Shown here in pieces: positions 18,546 to 28,100 of a stretch of 64,000 nt of DNA. The notes under the pieces were generated by a model, which made no database searches, was not told the origin of the DNA, and saw only the letters and a list, made by a program, of their open reading frames with translations. Origin of the DNA: Amycolatopsis sp. WAC 01376 (GTDB lineage: Bacteria; Actinomycetota; Actinomycetes; Mycobacteriales; Pseudonocardiaceae); assembly GCF_003947415.1 (NCBI RefSeq), contig NZ_QHKL01000004.1:434001-498000 (forward strand), in the 5' to 3' direction. Numbering within the stretch: position 1 is the first letter of the stretch; every line of letters begins with the position of its first letter. The position numbers and the translations under genes were made by a program.

Positions 18546-19169
18546 ATGAAGTTCGACCGCATCGCCCTGTCCGCCACCGGCTGCGCCGCCGTGCTGCTGC
18601 TTTCCGCCTGCGGCGGTAAAGAGGAGTCGGGCAGCCCCGCTCCCCCCCCGGCGCCCGCGCCGACGTCGGCCGCGGCGTCCTCGCCCGCGACCAGCGGCAC
18701 CGTCCCGGTCTCGAACGCGGACGCCACCGCGCCCGGCAGCGAACTGAAGGTCGGCGACCGCGCCGTCGTCCCGTTCAAGTACGGCAACGACAAGTCCGGC
18801 ACCATCGCGATCACCGTCAAGGCGATCGAACTGGGCCCGAAGGAAGACCTCGCCGCGTACGGCGACAAGGCCAAGGGCATGACGCCGGTGTACATCCGGC
18901 TGACGGTGGAGAACGTCGGCGGCACGGACCTCACCTACAGCACGGTGCGGCTGCGCGCGGTCGGTCCGAACAACAAGAGCACCGGCGTGATCATCACCGG
19001 CGAGACCCCGAACTGCCAGTCCGAGACGGCGAAGAAGGACTTCAAGACCGTCGGCGCGACCTACGACACCTGCGAACTCCAGGCCGTCAGGGACGGCGGC
19101 GAGGTCGGCGGCGCGACCTTCAGCGACGGTGACGGGTACAAGGACGACCCGATCGTCTGGAAGAAGTAA
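18546..19169 (+). CDS. secreted lipoprotein, paralogue 2
   Basis: 207 residues from ATG 18546. The frame is open upstream, but this ATG has AGGAGATCC before it and directly begins a lipoprotein signal with LSAC (Cys-22). A ~35-residue Pro/Ala/Ser/Thr linker, absent from paralogue 1, separates the lipid anchor from the same DUF4352-like domain (SELKVGDRAVVPFKYGND, IRLTVENVGGTDLTYST). Both end in DDPI.WKK. The linker would hold the domain further from the membrane. Confidence 0.75.
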   Translation: MKFDRIALSATGCAAVLLLSACGGKEESGSPAPPPAPAPTSAAASSPATSGTVPVSNADATAPGSELKVGDRAVVPFKYGNDKSGTIAITVKAIELGPKEDLAAYGDKAKGMTPVYIRLTVENVGGTDLTYSTVRLRAVGPNNKSTGVIITGETPNCQSETAKKDFKTVGATYDTCELQAVRDGGEVGGATFSDGDGYKDDPIVWKK

Positions 19170-19249
19170 GCCCGGTGACCTGACATCTTCTCGACTGTCC
19201 ACAGGGGACTCTTCCCAGGTAGCAGTGCCTGATTCGGGCGTTTTGTGAA

Positions 19250-19301
19250 GTGGTCGTGAGTGGTAATGATCGTTCTAACGATCATTACCACTCACGACCA
19301 C
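19250..19301. repeat. 25-bp perfect inverted repeat
   Basis: Left arm 19250-19274 (GTGGTCGTGAGTGGTAATGA...) and right arm 19277-19301 are fully complementary around CT. It sits 80 bp after the lipoprotein stop, between convergent transcription units. A bidirectional terminator role is plausible. Nothing coding is supported between 19170 and 19675. Confidence 0.85.
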
Positions 19302-19510
19302 CCTCGAGAACCGCGCATCTAGCCATCAATCAGACATTTCACCGCTCGAAAGTGTCCCTTGTGGACACTCAGGAGCTTGACGCGCGCCTCGAGTAGCTCA
19401 CGTCCCAGAACCGAACAGCGGTTATGCGACTTTGCCGCTTCCCTCCGCTCGGAGTTGGGAAGGACGCCTTCGCGTACCGGGAAGGTGTGGAGTTCGGCGC
19501 AGGACCCCTC

Positions 19511-19575
19511 CGAAGTGTCATGAAAGGGTCGTTCAGGACGAAAAACGTCCTGAACGACCCTTTCATGACACTTCG
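19511..19575. repeat. 30-bp perfect inverted repeat
   Basis: Arms 19511-19540 and 19546-19575 are complementary over 30 bp around loop AAAAA. The arm contains GTGTCATGAAAGGGTCGTTC. It lies 100 bp beyond the 3' end of the siderophore operon (DAHP synthase stop at 19676), so it could be that operon's terminator on the minus strand. Confidence 0.85.
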
Positions 19576-19675
19576 GGGCAAGAGCAGCAGACGCGGACTG
19601 GCCAGATGAGCGTGAAGGGGCCTTTCACGTACCGGGGTCCCGATCGATGACCGGGGCGCCGCAAGCCCGCCGCAT

Positions 19676-20713
19676 TTAGAGGACTGAATGCGAAGAGCGC
19701 CCAGGGGCGCTCAGCCGCCGCACCGCGTTCGCGCAGGCGAGGGATTCCAGCAGCGGAACGGTCCGTTCCCAGCCCAGGCAAGCGTCCGTGATGCTCAGGT
19801 CGGGCCGCGGCGGCGTCGACCCGACGTCCTGCCGCCCGTCGGAGAGGTACGACTCGATCATCACCCCGGCCAACGCGTCGTTGCCCGCCGAGATCTGGTC
19901 CGCCAGGTCCGCGACGACCACGGGCTGCCGGTTGTGGTCCTTGCCGCTGTTGCCGTGCGAGGCGTCGACGACGAGCCGGTGCGGCAGGCCCGCGGTGGTC
20001 AGCGCGTCGAGGGCGTCCGCGACGGCGTGCGCGTGGTGGTTGGGTTTCGGGCCGCCGCGCAGGACGAGATGGGCGTCCGGATTCCCGGCGCTGCGCTGGA
20101 TCCGCGGGCGTCCGTCGGCCGCGGCGCCGGGGAACACGTGGGGCAGCGCGGCGGCCCGGACCGCGGCGACGGCCGTGTCCAGCCGTCCCGACACGCAGTT
20201 CTTCATGCCCATCGGCATCGGCAGCCAGGACGCCAGCTGCCGGTGCGGCTGGCTGGCGACGGTGCGCGCGCCGATCGCGCCCCAGCTGATGGTGTCCGCG
20301 AAGTAGGGCGCCAGGAACGGGTCGACGAACTCGTACGCCAGCGGCAGCCCGGTCGCGGCGGCGTCGTCGAGGAACCTCCGTCCGATCCGGACACCGGAGG
20401 CGAGATCGCCTTTGCCGTCCAGGCCGGGGTCGGGTACGAGGCCGGTCCAGCCCGCGATCGTCCGCGGTTTCTCCAGGTAGGCGCGCAGGACCACGACGAG
20501 ATCGTCGGCGAACCGGCGGGACGCCTCGGCGAGCCGGTGCGCGTATTCGAGCGCGCCGCCGGTGTCGTGCACGGAACACGGGCCCACGACGACGAGCAGC
20601 CGGGAGTCCCGCCGGGCGAGCACGTTCGCGACGGTTTCGCGGTGCCGGACGATCTCCTCCGGCACGAAGCCGGTCGTGACCACCTCGGCCGGACTGGGCA
20701 GCTGGTCAAGCAT
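19676..20713 (-). CDS. 3-deoxy-7-phosphoheptulonate (DAHP) synthase, class I
   Basis: 345 residues from ATG 20713; an ATG at 20719 is in frame, but AGAGAGG is correctly spaced (8 nt) only for 20713. It condenses phosphoenolpyruvate and erythrose 4-phosphate, the first step to chorismate. AroF/G/H-type hallmarks: VVGPCSVHD, LRAYLEKPRT, GWTGLVPDP, GARTVASQ, MPMGMKNCVSG, LRGGPKPN, DASHGNSGKDH and GVMIESYL. It is the last gene of the siderophore operon, overlapping the MFS gene, so iron starvation should raise chorismate supply for 2,3-dihydroxybenzoate. Whether it is insensitive to aromatic amino acids cannot be read. Confidence 0.9.
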   Translation of the reverse strand: MLDQLPSPAEVVTTGFVPEEIVRHRETVANVLARRDSRLLVVVGPCSVHDTGGALEYAHRLAEASRRFADDLVVVLRAYLEKPRTIAGWTGLVPDPGLDGKGDLASGVRIGRRFLDDAAATGLPLAYEFVDPFLAPYFADTISWGAIGARTVASQPHRQLASWLPMPMGMKNCVSGRLDTAVAAVRAAALPHVFPGAAADGRPRIQRSAGNPDAHLVLRGGPKPNHHAHAVADALDALTTAGLPHRLVVDASHGNSGKDHNRQPVVVADLADQISAGNDALAGVMIESYLSDGRQDVGSTPPRPDLSITDACLGWERTVPLLESLACANAVRRLSAPGRSSHSVL

Positions 20714-22112
20714 CCGCATGACCTCTCTTCTTGTCGGGGGCGGCCACCCCGGTCCGGGGCAGCCGCGTCGCACCGGCGACCGCCACGACGGCGAGGCCGA
20801 GAACACACCAGAAGGCGTCGGCGAAGGCCGCGGCCAGGTCCGGGCCGCGCGCGGCCAGCCGGGCCTGCAGCACCACGGCCAGTACCGCGGTGCCGATCGA
20901 GCCGCCGAGTGTGTTGAGCAGGTTCAGTGCCCCGGCGGCGCGGGGCAGCCGGGCGGGTTCGACCCGGCGGTAGACGATCGTCATCACCGGCGCGCCGATC
21001 AGCGCCGCACCGAAACCGCGCAGCAGCAGGGAAACCACGATCACCCAGTCCGGGAGACCCGGGCCGAGCTGGGTGAAGGGTGCGGTGCCGAGGGCGACCA
21101 GCCCGATCCCGCTCAGCACCAGCGTGCGTGGGGAGAGCCGGTCGACGAGCCGGTTCACCAGCACCGATCCGGCCGCCGCGCCGATGCCCTGCGGCACCAG
21201 CAGCAGTCCGGTGTCCCATGTGGACAGTCCGGCGCCACGCTGGAGGTACAGCGGCAACAGGAACATCGTGCCGAACACCGACGCGCCGAGCAGCACCAGC
21301 GCCAGCGCGGCGACCCCGAACGGCGGCTTCGTGAACAACCGCGGATCCAGCAGGGGTGCTTCGGCCCGCAGACCGTGCCGCACGAACGCCGCGAGCATCA
21401 CGACGCCCGCCGCGACCCCGATCCCGGCGACCACCGGCGAGCCCTGTTCGAACCAGGTGAGCCCGAAGACCAGCACCGCGAGCCCCGGGGAAAGCAGCAT
21501 CGCGCCCCGGAAATCGAACCGCTCCCCCTTGCCGCCGGGTTCGCCTGCCGGGACCCAGCGCCTCGCCAGTACCACGGCCACCACGCCGACCGGGAGGTTG
21601 ACGTAGAACAGCCACGGCCAGTCGGCGACGGCGAGGATCGTGCCGCTCGCCAGCGGGCCGAGCACCGGCGACAACAGCGGCACGAGCCCGACGACGCTGA
21701 TCACGCGGCCGATCCGGTCCGGCCCGGCGGCCCGCGCGAGCAGTGCCTGCCCGATCGGCGGCAGCAGGCCACCCGCGAGTCCTTGCAGGACACGGAAGGC
21801 GATGAGCGCGGGCAGCGTCGGCGCCAGCGCGCACAGCAGGGACGCCAGCAGGAACACGACGACGGCGGTGAGCCAGACGCGGCGGCCGCCGAACCGGTCG
21901 GCGAGCCAGCCCGACGCCGGCACCGCCGTGACCACGGCCAGCAGGTACGCCGTCGTCACCCATTGGACGCCGGTGACCGGTGCGCCGAACTCGTCGGCGA
22001 GGGTGTCGACACCGACCGAGACGATCGTGCTGTCCAAGGTCGCCATGAACGTGCCGAGCACCAGGACGGCCGCCGTGCGCCACAGCGCGGCGTCGATCGG
22101 GCGCGCGGTCAT
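20706..22112 (-). CDS. DHA2/EmrB-type MFS exporter (siderophore export candidate)
   Basis: 468 residues from ATG 22112, overlapping the NRPS stop as ATGA. Fourteen hydrophobic segments, the motif-A loop GWLADRFGGRR and the TM1 pattern TFMATLDSTIVSVGVDTLADEF are typical of drug:H+ antiporter-2 proteins. Encoded between the NRPS and DAHP synthase, it is the obvious exporter of the finished catecholate siderophore. Substrate assignment is from context. Confidence 0.85.
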   Translation of the reverse strand: MTARPIDAALWRTAAVLVLGTFMATLDSTIVSVGVDTLADEFGAPVTGVQWVTTAYLLAVVTAVPASGWLADRFGGRRVWLTAVVVFLLASLLCALAPTLPALIAFRVLQGLAGGLLPPIGQALLARAAGPDRIGRVISVVGLVPLLSPVLGPLASGTILAVADWPWLFYVNLPVGVVAVVLARRWVPAGEPGGKGERFDFRGAMLLSPGLAVLVFGLTWFEQGSPVVAGIGVAAGVVMLAAFVRHGLRAEAPLLDPRLFTKPPFGVAALALVLLGASVFGTMFLLPLYLQRGAGLSTWDTGLLLVPQGIGAAAGSVLVNRLVDRLSPRTLVLSGIGLVALGTAPFTQLGPGLPDWVIVVSLLLRGFGAALIGAPVMTIVYRRVEPARLPRAAGALNLLNTLGGSIGTAVLAVVLQARLAARGPDLAAAFADAFWCVLGLAVVAVAGATRLPRTGVAAPDKKRGHADA

Positions 22113-25100
22113 CGTTCGCCCACGAACCGGGCGGCGTCGCCGTCCAGCCAGGACGGCAGTTCCCGGAGGAACCCGACGAGGTCGCCTGCCAGCGACCGGG
22201 CGTCGGCGTCCCGTGCGTACAGGACGCCTTCCCAGCCGTTCTCGCCGGGAACGACGGTGACGCTCACCGGATGGTGCGTCCGTTCCCTGAACCTCGTCCC
22301 GGTGACGGTCAGGCCGGGCGCGGGTTCGCGCAGCTTCGCCGGATCCACCGGGTAGTTCTCGAACACGAGGAGGCTGTCGAACAGCCGCTCGCGGCCGGCG
22401 AGCGACGCGAGTTCGGGCAGGCCGATCCGGTGGTGCGCGGCCATCGCCTGTTGCCGTGCCTGCAAATCGGCCAGAGCCTCGGCGACCGTCCCGGTGAACC
22501 GAGCACGGACCGGGACGCTGTTCGCCAGCAGGCCGATGATCTCTTCGACACCGTCCACATCGGACGTCCGGTTCGAGGTCATCACCCCGAAACTGACGTC
22601 GGAGCGCCCAGCGTGGGCCGCGAGCACGGCCGCCCACGCGCCCTGCAACAGCGTGTTGACGGTGAGCCCGAGCGACGAGCCCAGCCTGGTCAGTTCCGCG
22701 ACCAGCTGACCGTCCACAGTGAACAGCGCGGGTTCGGCGGATCCACCGGTGCGCGGCAGATGGTCGCCTTCGGGCAGGCCGTCGAGTTCCGCCCGCCATG
22801 CCCGGACGTCGGCGGAGTGATCGGCCGCGGCGAGCAGCCGGGTGTACCGGGTCGGCGGAACCGGCTCCGGCAACGGCTTTCCCGCGTACAGCGCGAACAG
22901 TTCGCCGAGAATCCGTGGTGCGGACCAGCCGTCGGACAGCAGATGGTGACTGGTCAGCACGAGGGTCTGGCGGCCGGGTCCGTGCCGCAGCACGGTGACC
23001 CGCCACAGCGGCCCGCTCACCAAGTCGAAGGGCGCCGCGAGCTCTTCGTCCAGTGCGGCGTCCAATTCGGACACTTCACGGACACGGAACCCGGCCCGCG
23101 GTTCGGTGGGAATCACCTGGACCTCGTGCGACGCCGGGAACACCGCACCGAGGTTCGGCTGCCGCCGCACCAGTGCGGCCGCCGCCGCCCGCAGTGCCTC
23201 GACGTCGAGGTCACCGGACAACGTGAACGCGGCCTGCACCGGATACGGATCCTCTTCCGCCGCGCGGGATTCACGCAGGATCACCTCCTGCAACGGCGTC
23301 AGCGGCAGGACCTCGCCGGTGCCCGGCACGTCGGCGGCGAGTTCGTCCAGTTCGCGGCGGAAATGCTCGCCGAGTACGGCGATCTCGTCCTCGGTGAACA
23401 GCGCGGACGGCCAGGTGAAGCGGACACCGAGCGTGCCGCCGTCAGGGACCATCGCGTTCACCGTCAGCGCGTACGGCAGCGGCATCTCCGCGCCGCCGCC
23501 GGAACCGAGCGGATCGGCGTCCGGCGGCCGCTGCCACAAGGTCTCCTCGACCGGTGCCTCGGGGAATCGGCCGAGATAGTTCCAGGCGATCTCGGGCCGT
23601 GGGCCGCCGACGCCGAGGATCCCGTGCCCGAGGCCGTCTCCCGCCGCGCGCAGATGGTCACGCACGGCCCGCAGCGCGTCCGGCAGCGGTCCGGCGGGCG
23701 GGGTGATCCGCGCGGGATGCACGGCGGTGAACCAGCCGGCGGTCTGCGCGAGATCGACCGTGCCCGCGAAGTCCGGCGTGTGCCCCGGCCTCCCGTGACT
23801 CTCCACAGCGACGAGCAGATCGGCCCCTGTCCCCCGCCAGGCGGCGACGGCGCGGGCGAGCGCGGTCAGCAGCACGGTGTCCGGGCCGGTGCGGTAGGCC
23901 GTGGGCAGTTCGGTGAGCACGGCGCGGGTCGTGTCCTCGCCGATGTCGACCCGGTGATGCCGGGCGGTCGCCACGGTGTCGCGTGCCGGATCGAGCCGGG
24001 TGCGGCCGAGCGTGGTCTCCGGCGCGGCGGCGATCCCCCGCCAGTACGGCAATTCGTCCTCTCGATGCGGAGCGGCGGCACGTAGCGACCGCGCCCAGCC
24101 GAGGAACGACTGCCCGCGCCGGTGCAGGGTGTTGCCGTGGAAGGCCTGTTCGACGTCGTCGAGCAGTACGCGCCAGGTCACCGCGTCCGCGACCAGGTGG
24201 TGCGCCACCAGCAGCAACCGTCCTGGCCGCTTCTCCCCCGCGTCCACGAGCACCGCCCGGAGCAGGGGCCCGGTCCGCGGGTCCATCCGTGCCACGATCT
24301 GCTCGACCTGCGCGTCCAGCGCTGCACGCGGATCGCCGGAGACGCGGACGGCGGTGAGCACGTCGGCACCGGTCACGGCGCCGACGTCCGGGACGCGCAA
24401 CGCGTCCTCGACCAGATGCGCGCGCAGCACGTCGTGACGGGCGAGGACGGCGTCGAGCACCGACCGCCAGCGAGGGACGTCGTCCGCCGAAGGCACGCAG
24501 ATCTCGGTCCACTGGCAGAAGCCGTCGGCCGCTTTCCCCGCACGCAGCAACAGATCGCGCATGATCGGCGTGAGCGGAGCGTCTCCGACCGCGTGGGCCT
24601 CTTCGGCCCGTTCGGGTTCGCCACAGCGAGCGGCGATCCCGGCGACCGTGCCACCTTCGAGGACGTCGCGAGCGGTCAGGTTCAGCCCTTCGCGACGGGC
24701 GCGGGAAACCACCCGCAGCGAGGCGATGCTGTCCCCGCCCGCGTCCAGGAAGCCGTCGTCCAGGCCGACGCCGGGGCCGAGCAGATCCCGGACCACCCGC
24801 AGCAGCACGGCTTCCGCCGGGGTGGCGGGTTCGCGCCCGCCATCCGACCGGGCTTCCGGCGCGGGCAGCGCGGCCCGGTCCAGCTTGCCGCTCGGACCGA
24901 GCGGAAGCCGGTCCAGCGCCACGAACGCGGTCGGCACCATGTACGCGGGCAGCTCCGCGGCGAGGTACTCGCGCAACGCGGCCGGATCCGGTTCGGCGCC
25001 GTCCACGGGGACGACGTAGGCGACCAGCCGGTCCTCCCGGACGATCACCGCGGCGGCGCGCACGTCGTCGTGCGCGGTCAGCGCGGTCTCGATCTCGCCG

Positions 25101-28100
25101 AGTTCGATCCGGAACCCGCGCAGTTTGACCTGGTGGTCGGCGCGGCCGAGGAAGACGATCTGCCCGTCCGGCCGCCAGCGGACCAGGTCGCCGGTGCGGT
25201 ACATGCGCTCCCCCGGCGACCCGAACGGGTCGGCGACGAACCGTTCCGCGGTCAGCGCGGCCCGGCCGACGTAACCCTGGGCGAGCTTCGGCCCGGCCAG
25301 GTACAGCTCGCCGGTGACGTTCGTGCCGACCGGGAGCAGCCCGCCGTCGAGCACGTACGCGCGGACCTCCGGATCCGGACGGCCGATGGGCAGTGGCCCG
25401 GGATCGGCCGGGTCGTAATGCCAGGTGACCGAGTTGATGGTGACCTCGGTCGGCCCGTAGGCGTTGAACAGCGCCCGCCGGTTCCCCCAGCGCCGCGCCA
25501 GCTCCGGGTCGAGCCGTTCGGCGCCGACGACGAAGAACACGTCCGGGTCGACGGTGGCGTCGTCGGGCATCGCGGAGAGGAACGAAGGCAGCAGGTTGAG
25601 CCCGGTGACGCGGTGTTCGGCGGCGTAGGCCAGCAGGTCGTCGCCGGAGATCCGGACCTCCTCCGGCGCGATCACCGAGGTGCCGCCGGACAGCAGCGGC
25701 AGCATGAACTGCCAGAAGGCGACGTCGAAACTCGTCGAGGCGAAATGCAGGTACCGTTCGGCGGTCCCGATCCCGACGATGTCCTCCTGCAGCGCGATCA
25801 GGCTCGGCACGCCGCGGTGCGGCACCGCCACGCCCTTGGGTTTTCCGGTGGTGCCGGACGTGTAGATGACGTAGGCGAGCGCGTCTTCGCTGAGCCGGAC
25901 GGCCGGATCGCTGTCCTTTGCAGACAGCTCATCCGAGCTCACGACAGGAAGACCCTCGACGTCCGAAGTGGACACGACGGCGGCGGGCCTGATGTCGTCG
26001 AGCATGTACGCGAGCCGGTCGGCCGGGTAGTCCGGATCCATCGGCACGTGCACCGCGCCCGCCTTGATCACGCCGAACAACGCGACCACGAGGTCGACGT
26101 CGCGCCGCAGCAGGACCGCGACCGGGTCCTGCGGCTTCACTCCGGCGTCGATCAGCGTGTTCGCGAGCCGGTTGGCGCGGCGGTCCAGTTCGGCGTAGGT
26201 CAGGCTCCGGTCGCGGCACACGACGGCTTCGGCGTCCGGGGTCTCGCGGACCCAGCGGCCGAACTCCTCCAGCATGCCGCCGCGTTCGCGCTTCGGCTCC
26301 GGGCCTTCGCCGAGACGCAGCATCGCGCGTTCTTCGCCGGCGTCGAGTGCGCGCAGCCGGGCGACCGGCCTGGACGGATCGGTGACGATCTCGGTCAGCA
26401 CGGCACGCAGCCAGCGGCCGTAGGACTCGGCCTCCTCGCGAGTGAAGGCCTGGGGCTGGTAGCCGAGGCCGACGGTGAACTCGTCGCCGGGCAGCACGAT
26501 CACCGTGAGCGGGTAATGCGTGGCGTCGGTGATGTCGACCCCGACGAGGTCCAGCCCGGGTGCCAGGGTGGTGCGGGCGCGGCTGGAGAGCGGGAAGTTC
26601 TCCATCACCAGCATCGTGTCGAACAGGTCGCCGACGCCGGCCGCGCGCTGGATGTCCGGCAACCCGGCGTGATGGTGATCGGTGAGCCGCACGCTCTCGG
26701 TGTGCACACGCTCCAGCACGGTGGCCGCGGTGTCGGCGGCGTCGAAGCGCACCCGCACGGGGATCGTGCTGCCGAGCTGCCCGATCATGCGCTCGACACC
26801 GGGGACGTCGGCCGGACGGCCGGAGACCGGGCAGCCGAAGACCACGTCGCGGCGGCCGGTCAGCCTGGCGAGCAGCACACCCCAGGCGGTCTGGAAGACC
26901 GTCGTGGGAGTGATCCCGCGATCGCGGGCGAAGGCGCGCAGCCGCTCGCTGTGTTCCCCGCCCAGTTCGACGGTGACGCGGTCCGGACGCTCCACAGTGG
27001 ACTCGACACTCGCCGGGGCGAGCCGGGTTCCCTCGTCGAGCCCGGCCAGCGCCTCGCGCCAGGCCTCCAGCGCCGCGTCCGAATCGCGTTCGCCGAGCAC
27101 CCGGTGGTACTCCGAAAGCGGCGGCGCGACCGGGGCGGCCGGGCCGCCGCCGAGTTCGGCGTAGGTGGCCAGCAGCGTGCGGCCGACCAGCGGCATCGAC
27201 CAGCCGTCGAGCAGCGCGTGGTGGTTGGTGAGCACCAGGCGGTGTTCGTCCGGGCCGAGGGTCAGCAGCAGGAACCGGATCAGCGGCGGGGTCGCCGGGT
27301 CGAACGGCCGCGCGAGTTCGGCGCGGCACTCGGGCTCGACCTGCTCCGGCGAGACCTGCGCGAACCGCCAATCCAGGGTGACCTCGGCGGGCACGACCTG
27401 GACGACCTCGCCCGCGTCGGTGGTGTGCAGGTGAACGCGCAACGCGGGATGCCGCCTCAGCACCTCCGCCGCGGCCTCCCGCATGCGGGCGGCGTCGAGC
27501 GCGCCGCTGAGCAGGGTGACGGCCTGCACCACGTACACGTCGGTGTCTTCGGTGCCGCGCGCCAGGGTGTGGAACGAAAGCCCGGTCTGCAACGGGGTCG
27601 CGGGCAGCACGTCCTCGACCCGGCCCAGGCGTTCGAGCGTGTCGATGTCGGCCTGGTCGAGGCCGACCAGCGGCAGATCCGAGGGCGTGAGCCCACCGCC
27701 GTCCGGTCCGATCCGCGCCGCGTGCGCGGCCAGGGCTTCCAGCGCGTTCGACCACGCTTCCTGAAGCGCCGCAACACTTTCCTCCGGCAGGACCTCGCCC
27801 GCGGCGGTCCATTCGACGGCCAGCCGGGGACGGCCGTCTTCACGGACGAAGCAGTTCAGCGCCAGTACCTGTTCCAGCGACTTGGCGTCCGGTTCGGTGA
27901 CCGCGAACGGATCTTCTTCAGGCAGCCGCCAGCCGGTGCCGGGCAGCGCGGCGAATCGGCCGAGGTAGTTCAGGACGACGTCCGGCGGTGGGACGGCGGC
28001 GAGTTCGTCCCGGGTCAGCGGGTCGAGGTAGCGCAGGACACCGAAGCCGATGCCGTTGTCCGGGACGGCGCGTTTGGCTTCCTTGGCCGCCCGCACCAGC

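Noticed and set aside
19605..19635. Further hairpin (GTGAAGGGGCCTTTCAC)
   Set aside because: It is a short imperfect palindrome next to the 30-bp repeat and adds no independent support for a feature.
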